Part shown: piece by piece, positions 8,264-18,274 of the stretch
Numbering within the stretch: the stretch's first letter is position 1
Layout of the letters: each line of letters begins with the position of its first letter
Assembly: GCA_903881475.1 (NCBI GenBank)
Contig: CAIRTK010000078.1
Location: forward strand, 1 to 40,361
Direction: 5' to 3'
DNA from: an uncultured Opitutia bacterium
GTDB taxonomy: Bacteria > Verrucomicrobiota > Verrucomicrobiia > Opitutales > Opitutaceae
DNA length: 40,361 nt
Made by a program: the position numbers and the translations under genes
The notes under the pieces: model-generated
What the model saw: only the letters and a program-made list of their open reading frames with translations
What the model was told of the DNA's origin: nothing
Database searches by the model: none

Positions 8264-9501
8264 CGCCGAATTTCCACATCGCCTTCCGGTTTCTCACCGC
8301 GAAGAAGCGCGCCATGCTGATGAGCCTGTCGTGCACCGTACTGGGCGTCGGGCTGTTCATCGTCACGCAGGCGACCACGAGCGGCTTTGAGGAGTTCTTC
8401 ATCAAGACGATCCTGGGCACCGACGGCGCGCTGCGGGTCGAGGACAAGATCCAGGACACGATGCGCAGCATGAACGCCGGCGGCGGCTCGGACTTCCTCG
8501 TGAGCCACCGCGAGGGCGTGAAGTACATCGAGGGCGTCGAGGAGCCGAAGCGGGTCATCAGCGGATTGAACGACTTTGCGAACGTGTCCGGCACGTCGCC
8601 CGTGCTGCGGGGCAACGTCCTCGTGCGCAGCTCATTCAAGAATGAGACGGCCCAGGTGTTCGGCATCAACCTCGACGAGCACCTGAAGGTCTCCGACCTG
8701 CGCTCGCAGATCGTGCAGGGCGACATTTCCTCCTTCCGCGAGTCGCCGACCGGCGCGCTGATGGGCAAGGTGCTGGCCGAACGCCTGGAACTCGGCGTGG
8801 GCAACTCCTTCATCCTTGATTCCCAGGGCGAGCTGCGCCGCTACCGCGTGAGCGCGATCTATGAGACCGGAGTGTCGGACATCGACAAGACCCGCGTCTA
8901 TGTGCACATGAACGAGGCCCGCTCGCTGCTGAAGAAGCCGATCGGGGTGACGTTCATCCAGGTTGACCTCTTCGACAAGGATCGGGCGCCGGCGGACGCC
9001 TACCAGATGCAGGAAGTCCTCAAGCACAGTGCCAAGCCGTGGCAGGACCGCGAAAAGTCCTGGTTGTCGGCGTTTCATGCCCTGAGTGTTTCCTCGGCCA
9101 TCACGGTGTCGGTTTTCACGCTCATCGCCGGACTGGCGATGTTCAACACGCTCGCGATGATCGTCCTCGAGAAGACCAAGGACATCGCGATCCTGCGCTC
9201 GATGGGCTACGAGCGGCGCGACATCACCCGGATCTTCCTCTGGCAGGCAGCGATCGTGCTGGCGATCGGGGCAATCCTCGGCGCGCTGATCGGGGTGGTG
9301 GGCACCTATGCGGTGTCCAAGATCCCGCTGCCCATCAACGGCATCTTCAAGACGGAGACGTTCCAGGTTTCCTGGAACGGCTGGCACTACGTCGAGGCCG
9401 TGCTCACCGCCGCCATCATGGTGATGGCCGCCAGCATCATCCCCGCCCGCCGTGCCGCGCGCCTGGAGCCGGGCGATATCGTGCGGGGGACCGCGCAGTA
9501 G
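8260..9501 (+). CDS. MacB/LolC-like ABC transporter permease
   Basis: A 413-residue permease of the FtsX/MacB/LolCE type, which moves substrates from the inner membrane or periplasm by mechanotransmission rather than a transmembrane channel. FHIAFRFLTAKKRAMLMS leads into TM1 (LGVGLFIVTQATTSG). A large periplasmic domain of about 230 residues follows, then three C-terminal helices around VFTLIAGLAMFNTLAMIVLE, AAIVLAIGAILGALIGVVG and AVLTAAIMVMAASIIPARRA. The coupling segment KTKDIAILRSMGYERRDITR is diagnostic. The ATG at 8260 was chosen; a TTG at 8236 also lies inside the repeat arm. The stop codon (TAG, 9499-9501) is embedded in a palindrome. The partner ATPase gene is displaced 670 bp downstream. 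Confidence 0.9.
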   Translation: MSPNFHIAFRFLTAKKRAMLMSLSCTVLGVGLFIVTQATTSGFEEFFIKTILGTDGALRVEDKIQDTMRSMNAGGGSDFLVSHREGVKYIEGVEEPKRVISGLNDFANVSGTSPVLRGNVLVRSSFKNETAQVFGINLDEHLKVSDLRSQIVQGDISSFRESPTGALMGKVLAERLELGVGNSFILDSQGELRRYRVSAIYETGVSDIDKTRVYVHMNEARSLLKKPIGVTFIQVDLFDKDRAPADAYQMQEVLKHSAKPWQDREKSWLSAFHALSVSSAITVSVFTLIAGLAMFNTLAMIVLEKTKDIAILRSMGYERRDITRIFLWQAAIVLAIGAILGALIGVVGTYAVSKIPLPINGIFKTETFQVSWNGWHYVEAVLTAAIMVMAASIIPARRAARLEPGDIVRGTAQ

Positions 9502-9521
9502 CGCGGCGGACGCCGCGCTAC
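9498..9521. repeat. GC palindrome containing the permease stop codon
   Basis: Arms of 11 bp (GTAGCGCGGCG and CGCCGCGCTAC) flank a two-base centre. GGGAGAAGGGAGCAGGGAG purine tract follows directly, so this is a member of the purine/palindrome family. The permease stop TAG (9499-9501) is part of the left arm. Confidence 0.8.
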
Positions 9522-9626
9522 GGGAGAAGGGAGCAGGGAGAAGGGATGAGGCGGATGGGGCAGGGAGCAAGGGGCAGGAAAAGTTCACGGATTAAGGGGC
9601 AGGGAAACCAACCGAAACGACTCACG

Positions 9627-10118
9627 ATGAAAGACGAAACCTTCGAGAACTTGGAGGTCTGGCAGGAGGGTATTGAGCTCGCAGCCAAGGTCTATGATCG
9701 GATGAAGTCGTGCCGCGACTTGGGGTTTCGCAGCCAAATCCAAGAGGCCTCGGTTTCTGTGCCCGGTAGTGTATCAGTTTTGGATAATTGGGTGTGGGGC
9801 GGGTGCCCTCACCCGCCTTCGCCCCCGCGGGGTGAGGGCACCCCGCCCACATTGGGCCGAGAAGTTTCGGCCAAACTGATACACGACCCTGTGCCCAGTA
9901 ATATTGCCGAGGGCTATGAACGGGATACCAATACGGAATTTATCCGGTTTCTCATCATTGCGAAGGGTTCCTGTGGCGAAGTTCGATCCCAAGCTCATTT
10001 GGCACGGCGGATTAAGCTGCTAACGCCCGAGCAGGCCGACGAGCTGATCGCCGATGCCGCCCAGCTCTCGCGACGACTAGCCCGCTTCATCGCAGTTCGC
10101 CGCGAAAAATTCGGCTAG
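9627..10118 (+). CDS. Four-helix-bundle (S23/IVP-type) protein with in-frame insertion
   Basis: A 163-residue protein of the four-helix-bundle family often called S23 or 23S-rRNA-intervening-sequence protein; its molecular role is not established. Family landmarks are FENLEVWQEGIELAAKVYD at the start, GFRSQIQEASVSVP, then SNIAEGYERDTNTEFIRFL and an amphipathic C-terminus. The normal VPSNIAEG motif is split by 44 extra residues, rich in Gly, Pro and His, that come from a repeat insertion (9769-9884 plus flanks). Without them the protein would be 119 residues, the usual family size. The frame is preserved. The insert falls between predicted helices, so the protein may still fold. The gene interrupts an efflux operon and has repeat clusters on both sides. 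Confidence 0.85.
   Translation: MKDETFENLEVWQEGIELAAKVYDRMKSCRDLGFRSQIQEASVSVPGSVSVLDNWVWGGCPHPPSPPRGEGTPPTLGREVSAKLIHDPVPSNIAEGYERDTNTEFIRFLIIAKGSCGEVRSQAHLARRIKLLTPEQADELIADAAQLSRRLARFIAVRREKFG
9769..9884. mobile_element. MITE-like element inserted in the four-helix-bundle gene
   Basis: Terminal inverted repeats are GTGTATCAGTTTTGG (9769-9783) and CCAAACTGATACAC (9871-9884), identical except for one T. Inside, a long GC hairpin pairs GGCGGGTGCCCTCACCC-type sequence (about 9797-9815) with its complement (about 9829-9850). A 12-bp direct repeat flanks the insertion: CTGTGCCCGGTA at 9757-9768 and CTGTGCCCAGTA at 9889-9900, with one mismatch. This looks like a target-site duplication. The distance between the copies is 132 bp (44 codons), so the host frame is kept. 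No transposase is encoded. A related end sequence (GTGGTACAGTTTTG) is seen at 22644. Confidence 0.8.
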
Positions 10119-10173
10119 TCTTTCTGCAAGTCTGCTTCCTTCCTTTCCTTGTATCCATCCGCTTTTGTCCGAC

Positions 10174-10899
<726 letters not shown>

Positions 10900-11030
10900 C
10901 GCGCGGCGCCGCGGCGAGCGCCGCGCGGGAGAAAGGAGAAGGGAGAATGGAGCAGGGAGGCGAGGCGGAGCCTCGCGGAAGGACCGCGACGTTGTCGCGG
11001 GGAAAAGGGAGCAGGGAGCAGGATCCGGTT
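10900..11030. repeat. Purine/palindrome repeat cluster after the efflux operon
   Basis: Three stem-loops are separated by GGAGAAGGGAG-like tracts. They are CGCGCGGCGC/GCGCCGCGCG around eight bases (10900-10927), GCGAGGC/GCCTCGC around GGA (10960-10976), and CCGCGAC/GTCGCGG around GTT (10984-11000). The second has the same stem as the unit at 3391-3407 but a different loop. The first begins at the ATPase stop codon and could act as a transcript-end hairpin, although no T-run follows. Confidence 0.75.
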
Positions 11031-11041
11031 GCCGAGGGTGG

Positions 11042-11172
11042 AACGCATTGCCCCTAATGCGTTGATCGGTTCCGCTAACAGCCAAACCCGGATTGGATCC
11101 TCAGCGTGTTGAGGGCAACACGCTCCACCCTTCAATCCGTTGCACCCTGCGGCGGATTAGGGATAATCCGCC
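11042..11172. repeat. Three stem-loops of a second repeat family
   Basis: Three dyads each have 8-9 bp arms and a short purine- or pyrimidine-rich loop. They are AACGCATT/AATGCGTT around GCCCCT (11042-11063), AGCGTGTTG/CAACACGCT around AGGG (11103-11124) and GGCGGATTA/TAATCCGCC around GGGA (11151-11172). The last two are followed by CCACCC or CCTACC. A fourth member at 24707-24728 has the same AGGG loop and CCACCC tail with a covarying stem. No gene is seen in this stretch. Confidence 0.7.
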
Positions 11173-11200
11173 CTACCGCCCGGCTCCATAGGTCAAGGAT

Positions 11201-11312
11201 CGTTCCTGCTCCCTGCTCCTTGCCCCTTTCTCCGGCGCAACAGCGTCGCGCCTCCCTTCTCCGTCCTCCCTTCTCCCTTCTCCCGGCACGGCTGCGCCGC
11301 GCAGCCGTGCCG
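11201..11312. repeat. Pyrimidine tract and palindrome repeats upstream of the ACIII operon
   Basis: CTGCTCCCTGCTCC-type tracts alternate with an imperfect GGCGC/GCGCC dyad (11234-11252) and a strong hairpin, CGGCACGGCTGC/GCAGCCGTGCCG around GCCGC (11284-11312). These are oriented opposite to the cluster at 10900-11000, so the two clusters face each other across the second-family hairpins. Confidence 0.7.
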
Positions 11313-11353
11313 ATAAGCCCGGACGGGCCGGCCGAAAGGCGATGCTAATGATT

Positions 11354-11382
11354 TCGACAATGAAAATTACGCCGGAAATTTT
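11354..11382 (+). promoter_or_regulatory. Possible promoter of the ACIII operon
   Basis: An AT-rich island (11341-11395) in otherwise GC-rich DNA lies just upstream of the respiratory operon. TCGACA at 11354-11359 and AATTTT at 11377-11382 are 17 bp apart and could be weak -35 and -10 boxes. The assignment rests mainly on position and base composition. Confidence 0.25.
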
Positions 11383-11445
11383 GGTTTACAACGGAAACGC
11401 CGCCTCCTTCCTTCGACCGCGAGTCCAACCCTTCAACGACGTCCC

Positions 11446-11631
11446 GTGAGCCACGACCCATCGCGAAAACACTTTCTTGCCAAATTGATCGGGCTTTTTG
11501 CCGTTGCTGGCGTCGCTCCGAGATTGCTCGCGAAACCCGCCGCGCTCCCGGCGGCCCCGACCGCGGCTGCGGCCGCGGTCACCCTGCGCCCTGATTCCCG
11601 CGCTGTCGCTCGCCGCGGCGAGACGGCCTGA
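11446..11631 (+). CDS. Small protein with Tat-like signal, function unknown
   Basis: A GTG-initiated frame of 61 residues begins MSHDPSRKHFLAKLIGLFAV, which resembles a twin-arginine signal with an RK in place of RR (S-R-K-x-F-L-x-K) followed by a hydrophobic stretch. The rest is Ala/Pro-rich with a polar end (RPDSRAVARRGETA). It lies 26 bp upstream of actA and downstream of the AT-rich promoter candidate, so it would be the first cistron of the operon. Ala-rich composition and the short length leave open that it is only a leader or a chance frame. I do not recognise a family. Candidate roles such as an exported assembly helper for the Tat-dependent ActB are guesses. Confidence 0.45.
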   Translation: MSHDPSRKHFLAKLIGLFAVAGVAPRLLAKPAALPAAPTAAAAAVTLRPDSRAVARRGETA

Positions 11632-11657
11632 GGCCGTCAACGGACCCAACCCGGACC

Positions 11658-12311
11658 ATGTCGAACATCTTTCCCAAGTCGGCGAACAAGCTTCCGCTCC
11701 AGATCATCCTCTATCTGGTGGTCCTCGGCGGGGTGGTCACGGCCGGCGCGACCTACTACATGACGCCGAAGTACACGCGCGTCGGCTATGCCCCCGTCCA
11801 GCCCGTGCCCTACAGCCATGCGCTGCACGCCGGCCAACTCGGCATCGACTGCCGTTACTGTCATAGCAACATCGAGAAGTCGGGCGTGGCCAACCTGCCC
11901 ACTGCCCAGACGTGCATGAACTGCCACAACCAGGTGAAGAAGGACAGCCCCCTGCTCGCCGTGGTCCGCCAGAGCTATGAGACCGGCGAGGCGGTACCGT
12001 GGGTCAAGATCCACCAGACCCCGGACTACGTCTATTTCAACCACGCCATCCACGTGAACCGCGGCGTCAGCTGCGTGGAGTGCCACGGCAAGATCAACGA
12101 GATGGACGTCGTCGCCCACGCCAAGCCCCTCAGCATGGGCTTCTGCCTCGACTGTCACCGCGATCCCGCGAGCCATGTCCGCGAGAAGGCCGACATCTAC
12201 AACCTGGATTCCCCGACGATCGCCGAGAAGTCCGGCTTTGCCGCGGCGCACCAATTCCTGACCGACCGGAACATCAAACCTCCGCAAAGCTGCTCCGGCT
12301 GCCATCGATGA
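11658..12311 (+). CDS. actA: Alternative complex III pentaheme cytochrome c subunit ActA
   Basis: A 217-residue protein with one N-terminal membrane anchor (LQIILYLVVLGGVVTAGATY) and five CxxCH heme c motifs: CRYCH (about 65), CMNCH (86), CVECH (139), CLDCH (163) and CSGCH (212). Five hemes, the single anchor and the position directly before a large Fe-S/molybdopterin-like subunit identify ActA of alternative complex III (ACIII), the bc1-independent quinol:cytochrome c oxidoreductase. ActA conducts electrons from the ActB clusters toward ActE or the terminal acceptor on the periplasmic side. The stop overlaps actB by 4 bp. Confidence 0.95.
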   Translation: MSNIFPKSANKLPLQIILYLVVLGGVVTAGATYYMTPKYTRVGYAPVQPVPYSHALHAGQLGIDCRYCHSNIEKSGVANLPTAQTCMNCHNQVKKDSPLLAVVRQSYETGEAVPWVKIHQTPDYVYFNHAIHVNRGVSCVECHGKINEMDVVAHAKPLSMGFCLDCHRDPASHVREKADIYNLDSPTIAEKSGFAAAHQFLTDRNIKPPQSCSGCHR

Positions 12312-15300
12312 AACGCAAATTTCACCATCCCGAACCGTCTGAACGCGCGCTGTCCGGCCCGAAGTACTGGCGCAGCCTCGACGAGCTGGCGGCGACGCCC
12401 GGCTTCAAGGCGCAGCTGGCGCGTGAATTTCCCGAGGGTTCCTCCTCGATCGAGGGCGTGGACCGCCGGCAGTTCACCAAGATCATGGCCGCGTCCTTTG
12501 CCTTGGGCGGCCTCGGTCTCGCCGGCTGCCGCCGTCCGGAACAGTATGTGCTGCCCTACGGCAAGTCGGTCGAGGGTGTGATCCAGGGCCTGCCGCGGTA
12601 TTTTGCCACGGCGATGCCGCTGCGCGGCTCGGCCATCCCGCTGCTCGCGGAAACCCACCAGGGCCGCCCGACCAAGCTCGAGGGCAATCCCTCCTACGCG
12701 CCCCATGGCGGCGCGAGCTCGCTGCTCGCGCAGGCCTCCGTGCTCGACCTTTACGACCCGGACCGCGCCACGACGCACACGATCAAGGGCCAGGCCGCCA
12801 CGTCCGCGCAGGTTGCGGCGCTGCTGGCGGATCTCGCCAAGACGTACGCCGCCGCGAGTGGGGAAGGGCTGGCCTTCCTCGCCGAGGAATCCAGCTCCCC
12901 GACGCGTGCCCGCCTGCTGGGTCAGCTCAAGGAGAAGTTTCCCCGCGCCCTCTGGGCCGAATACGAGCCCGTGCAGGACGAGCCGCCGGCCGCCGCGGCG
13001 CGCGCGAGCTTCGGCCAGGACGTCAAGCCCCTCTACCAGTTCGCCAAGGCCAAGCGCATCGTCAGCATTGAAGCCGATTTCTTCCACGCCGAGGCCGGCA
13101 GCCTTTATTACTCGCGCGAGTTCGCCAAGGGACGCCGGGTGACGAAGAAGGAAGACCCAATGAACCGCCTCTACGTCGTGGAGAGCGGCCTCAGCCTCAC
13201 CGGCGGCATGGCGGACCACCGCCTGCGTCTGGCCAGCAGCCACATGGCGGCCTTCGCCGCCGCGCTGGCGGCCAAGGTCATGGGCGGCTCCCCGCTGGAC
13301 GCGCTGGGCCAGGGACTCGACTTCAAGGACAAGGACAAGTGGCTCGAGGCCTGCGCGCAGGACTTGCTCGCCCACCGCGGGGAATGCCTCGTGGTCGCCG
13401 GCGCCCAGCAGCCCGCGGCCGTGCATGCCATTGTGTACGCGCTGAACGCGTTCCTCGGGAACGTGGGTTCGACGATTGATTTTGTCGCCATCCCGGCCGC
13501 CACCGCCTCCGGCATCGGCGCGCTGGCCGCCGCCATCAAGGCCGGTGCGGTCAAGACGCTGTTTGTGCTCGGCGGCAATCCGGCCTACAACGCGCCGGCG
13601 GACCTCGACTGGAGCGCGCTGCAGAAGTCGGTGCCCGAGGTGATCCGCTACGGTTACTACGCTGACGAGACCTCGGCGCTGGCCGGCACGCAGATTGCGG
13701 CCACGCATTACCTCGAGTCCTGGGGCGACGCGCGCACGGTGGACGGCACGATCGTGCCGGTGCAGCCGATGATTCTGCCGCTGTTCAACGGCCTGACTGA
13801 GATCGAGGTCCTCGCCCGGGTGCTGGGCGAGACCCAGGCCGATCCCTACGCGCTGGTGTACGCCACGATCACCGGGCTCGCCGCGGGCGCGGATCCGGAG
13901 AAGGCCTTCCGGCAGTTCCTGCATGACGGCCTGGTCGAGGGTTCGGCCTACGCGAAGGTGGCGGTGAGCTATGACGCCAGCGGCGCCAGCTCCCTGTTCA
14001 AGTCCGCGCCGAAATTCGAGGCGCTGTCCGCCGGCAAGCTCGAGGTCCGCTTCGTCACCGACCACAAGATGGACGACGGCCGCTTCGCCAACAACGGCTG
14101 GCTGCAGGAAGTCCCGGACCCGGTCACCAAGATTTCCTGGGACAACGCGATTCTCATCAGCCCGCGCCTCGCGCAGGAGCTGGGGATCTACCCGAAGGGC
14201 TCGTTGCTGCAGATCGCGCGCGTCGAGAACGATGCGGACGCCGCAGGCAAGGAAAACGCCCACATCGCCGAAATCACCCTTGGCGGCCGCAAGATCCGCG
14301 GGCCGCTGCATATCCAGCCCGGCCTCTCCAACTACACCCTGATCCTGCCGCTGGGCTATGGTCGCACGGTCTCGGGCCGCGTGGGCAAGGACGCGGGCTT
14401 CAGCGCCTATCCGCTCCGGACGTCCGAAGCCCCGTATTTTGCCACGGGGGCGACAATCACCCTGACCGGCGAGCGCATGCTGCTCGCCAGCACCCAGGTG
14501 CACTGGTCGATGGAAGGCCGCGATATCGTCCGCGAAGCCAACTACGAGGGCCCGGAGAGCTATGCGGAGAACCCGGCCTTCGTGAAGGAAGTCGGCATGG
14601 AGGCGGAGACGCCTTCCGTGCTGGGCGAGGTGGGCGAGGCGATGACTCCGGCCGAGCGCGCCAGCCAGATCCCGCGCGGCGAGTCGCTGTACTCGACCCC
14701 GAAATTTGACGGCGTCCATCAGTGGGGCATGTCGATCGACCTCAATACCTGTACCGGGTGCAACGCCTGTGTCGTCGCCTGCCAGGCCGAAAACAATATT
14801 CCGATCGTCGGCAAGGACCAGGCGCTCCGCGGCCGCGAGATGCACTGGATCCGGCTCGACCGCTACTACTCCGACGGCCTGGCCGACGGCGCCGCCTTTG
14901 GCGGCGAGGGCAACCACCAGCTGCCCGAGGATCCCCAGGTTTCCCTGCAGCCCGTGGCCTGCCAGCAGTGCGAGCTCGCCCCGTGCGAGACGGTCTGCCC
15001 GGTCAATGCCACGGTGCACGACGACGAAGGCCTCAACGTGATGGCCTACAACCGCTGCATCGGGACCCGCTACTGCGCCAATAACTGCCCGTACAAGGTC
15101 CGCCGGTTCAATTATTTCGATTACAACCAGCGCCAGCTCGACAGCCTGTATCTCGGGCCCCTCGGGCCGCACGGCATGCCGGAGCTCGTCCAGATGGTGA
15201 AGAATCCCGAGGTGACGATCCGCATGCGCGGCGTGATGGAGAAGTGCACGTATTGCGTGCAGCGCATCCAGAATGGGAAGATCGAGCACAAGGTGAAGAC

Positions 15301-15660
15301 CGCCCAAGCGGGCAATCCGGGCGACGTCGTTGTCCCCGACGGCACGATCAAGACCGCCTGCCAGCAGGTGTGCCCGGCCGAGGCCATCGTGTTCGGCAAC
15401 GTCCTTGACGAGCAGAGCGCCGTGTCGAAGGCCAAGCTGCGGGAGCAGGACTATCAGCTGCTCGGCTACCTCAACACCCGTCCGCGGACCTCGTACCTCG
15501 CCAAGCTGCGCAATCCCAATCCCAAGATGCCTGATTACTCCGCGCTGCCGCTCAGCCGCATCGAGCACAACAAGAAGAGCCACCCCGGTGGAACGGAAGC
15601 CAAGCCCGAGGCGGGGCATGCCGCGCTGCCGGCCGCAAACAGCTTTGGAGGACTTAGCTA

Positions 15661-15661
<1 letters not shown>
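12308..15661 (+). CDS. actB: ACIII Fe-S/molybdopterin-like subunit ActB
   Basis: An 1117-residue fusion of a molybdopterin-oxidoreductase-like domain (about residues 100-780) and a four-cluster ferredoxin domain (about 800-1050). A Tat-type signal lies near residues 45-75 ([20 protein letters not shown]) and ends in LAGC, so the protein is probably exported by Tat and lipid-anchored. Cysteine groups are [11 protein letters not shown] (about 815), [13 protein letters not shown] (885), [11 protein letters not shown] (917), CTYC (980) and CQQVC (1018), fitting three [4Fe-4S] and one [3Fe-4S]. In studied ACIII the first domain binds no molybdenum. It overlaps actA by 4 bp. Its stop overlaps the actC start (TAATG), preceded by a GGAGG site at about 15648. 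Confidence 0.95.
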
Positions 15662-17094
<1,433 letters not shown>

Positions 17095-17101
17095 TCCGCC
17101 C

Positions 17102-17635
17102 ATGGCCACACCCAATTACGGATTGATTGCCACGTTCGACTCCCCGCCGGACCTGTACCACGCGGCGGAGAAGGTGCGCGATGCCGGCTACAAGAACTGG
17201 GACTGCATCACGCCGTTTCCGGTCCACGGGCTGGACAAGGCGATGGGCGTGCGCCGCTCCATCGTGCCGCGCATCTCGCTCGCCGGCGGCATCACGGGCT
17301 TCTGCACGGGCATGTCGATGATCTGGTGGACGGGCGCCTACGACTACCAGATCACGGTCGGCGGCAAGCCGCTCTTCAGCCCGATGTTCGCCTTCCCGGT
17401 CAGCTATGAGCTGACGATCCTCTTCACGGCCTTCGCCACGATCGGCGGCATGTTCTTCCTGAACGGCCTGCCGATGCATTACCATCCCGTGCTCAAGTAC
17501 GACCAGATCAAGCGCGGCATGGACGACACGTTCTTCATCGTCATCGAAGCGCGCGACCCGCGCTTCAACCTGGCCAACACCAAGGCGCTGCTTGAGCAGG
17601 CCGGCGGCAAGGAAATCAAGGAGCTGGAAGCCTGA
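17102..17635 (+). CDS. actD: ACIII membrane subunit ActD (DUF3341)
   Basis: A 177-residue protein with a soluble N-terminal domain (GLIATFDSPPDLYHAAEKVR, YKNWDCITPFPVHGLDKAMG) and two transmembrane helices (ISLAGGITGFCTGMSMIWW and ELTILFTAFATIGGMFFLN). The C-terminus carries a DDTFFIVIEARDP strand. This is the DUF3341 layout of ActD, whose role in ACIII is structural. The ATG at 17102, just after the actC stop, starts at the family's usual N-terminus (MATPNYGLIATF). In-frame ATGs at 17063 and 17075 within actC are alternatives. Confidence 0.92.
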   Translation: MATPNYGLIATFDSPPDLYHAAEKVRDAGYKNWDCITPFPVHGLDKAMGVRRSIVPRISLAGGITGFCTGMSMIWWTGAYDYQITVGGKPLFSPMFAFPVSYELTILFTAFATIGGMFFLNGLPMHYHPVLKYDQIKRGMDDTFFIVIEARDPRFNLANTKALLEQAGGKEIKELEA

Positions 17636-17638
17636 GCC

Positions 17639-18274
17639 ATGCGCAACGTCTATCTCGTCACCGCATTCCTCGTTGTGCTCACGGTCTCCATCCTTGGGCT
17701 CCGGGGCACGAAATTCACCCATCCGCCGATGGACGTCTTCCCCGAGTGGGCGTTCCCCGGCATGAAGCGACAGCCCAAGCCGCGCCCGCAGGGCGAGAGC
17801 ACCTTCTTCGCCGACGGCCGGGCGGACCGCCCGATTCCCGCCGGCACCGTGTCGCGCGATCCGCTGCGCAATGATTCCGCCCTTTACGAGGGCAAGGCCG
17901 CGGACGGCACGTTTCTCCGCGGGTTTCCCCCAGCCATCACGGTGGACGCCAAACTCATGGCGCGCGGCAAGGAGCGTTACACCATCTACTGCTCGCCGTG
18001 CCACGGCGGAGTGGGGGATGGCAACGGCATCACCAAGCAGTACGGCATGGGCGCGACGCCGACCTATCATGACCCGCGCCTGCGGGCCATGGCCGAGGGC
18101 GAGATCTTCAACACCATCACGCACGGCAAGGGCAATATGCTGTCCTACGCCGACAAGGTTCTTCCGCAGGACCGTTGGGCCGTGATCCTGTATGTCCGCG
18201 CCCTCCAGCGCGCGCAGACGGGCACCGTGGCGGACGTTCCCGAGGCCCACAAAACGGAGCTTGGCATCAAATGA
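17639..18274 (+). CDS. actE: ACIII monoheme cytochrome c subunit ActE
   Basis: A 211-residue protein with an N-terminal membrane anchor or signal (NVYLVTAFLVVLTVSILGL), a PMDVFPEWAFPGMKRQPK segment typical of ActE, and one heme c motif CSPCH in YTIYCSPCHGGVGDGNG. A downstream Met in HGKGNMLSYADKV is the likely sixth ligand. In ACIII it passes electrons to a soluble or oxidase-bound acceptor. It begins three bases after actD and overlaps actF by 4 bp. Confidence 0.94.
   Translation: MRNVYLVTAFLVVLTVSILGLRGTKFTHPPMDVFPEWAFPGMKRQPKPRPQGESTFFADGRADRPIPAGTVSRDPLRNDSALYEGKAADGTFLRGFPPAITVDAKLMARGKERYTIYCSPCHGGVGDGNGITKQYGMGATPTYHDPRLRAMAEGEIFNTITHGKGNMLSYADKVLPQDRWAVILYVRALQRAQTGTVADVPEAHKTELGIK

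Noticed and set aside
10900-11312. Possible CRISPR array in the repeat-rich stretch before the ACIII operon
   Set aside because: The units differ in sequence and spacing, each is itself a palindrome, and no cas genes are present.
12197-15619. A very long open frame antisense to actB (over 1100 codons)
   Set aside because: Its sequence is a shadow of GC-rich codon usage in actB: His/Arg/Gly/Val-rich with no domains. actB itself has unmistakable Fe-S motifs.
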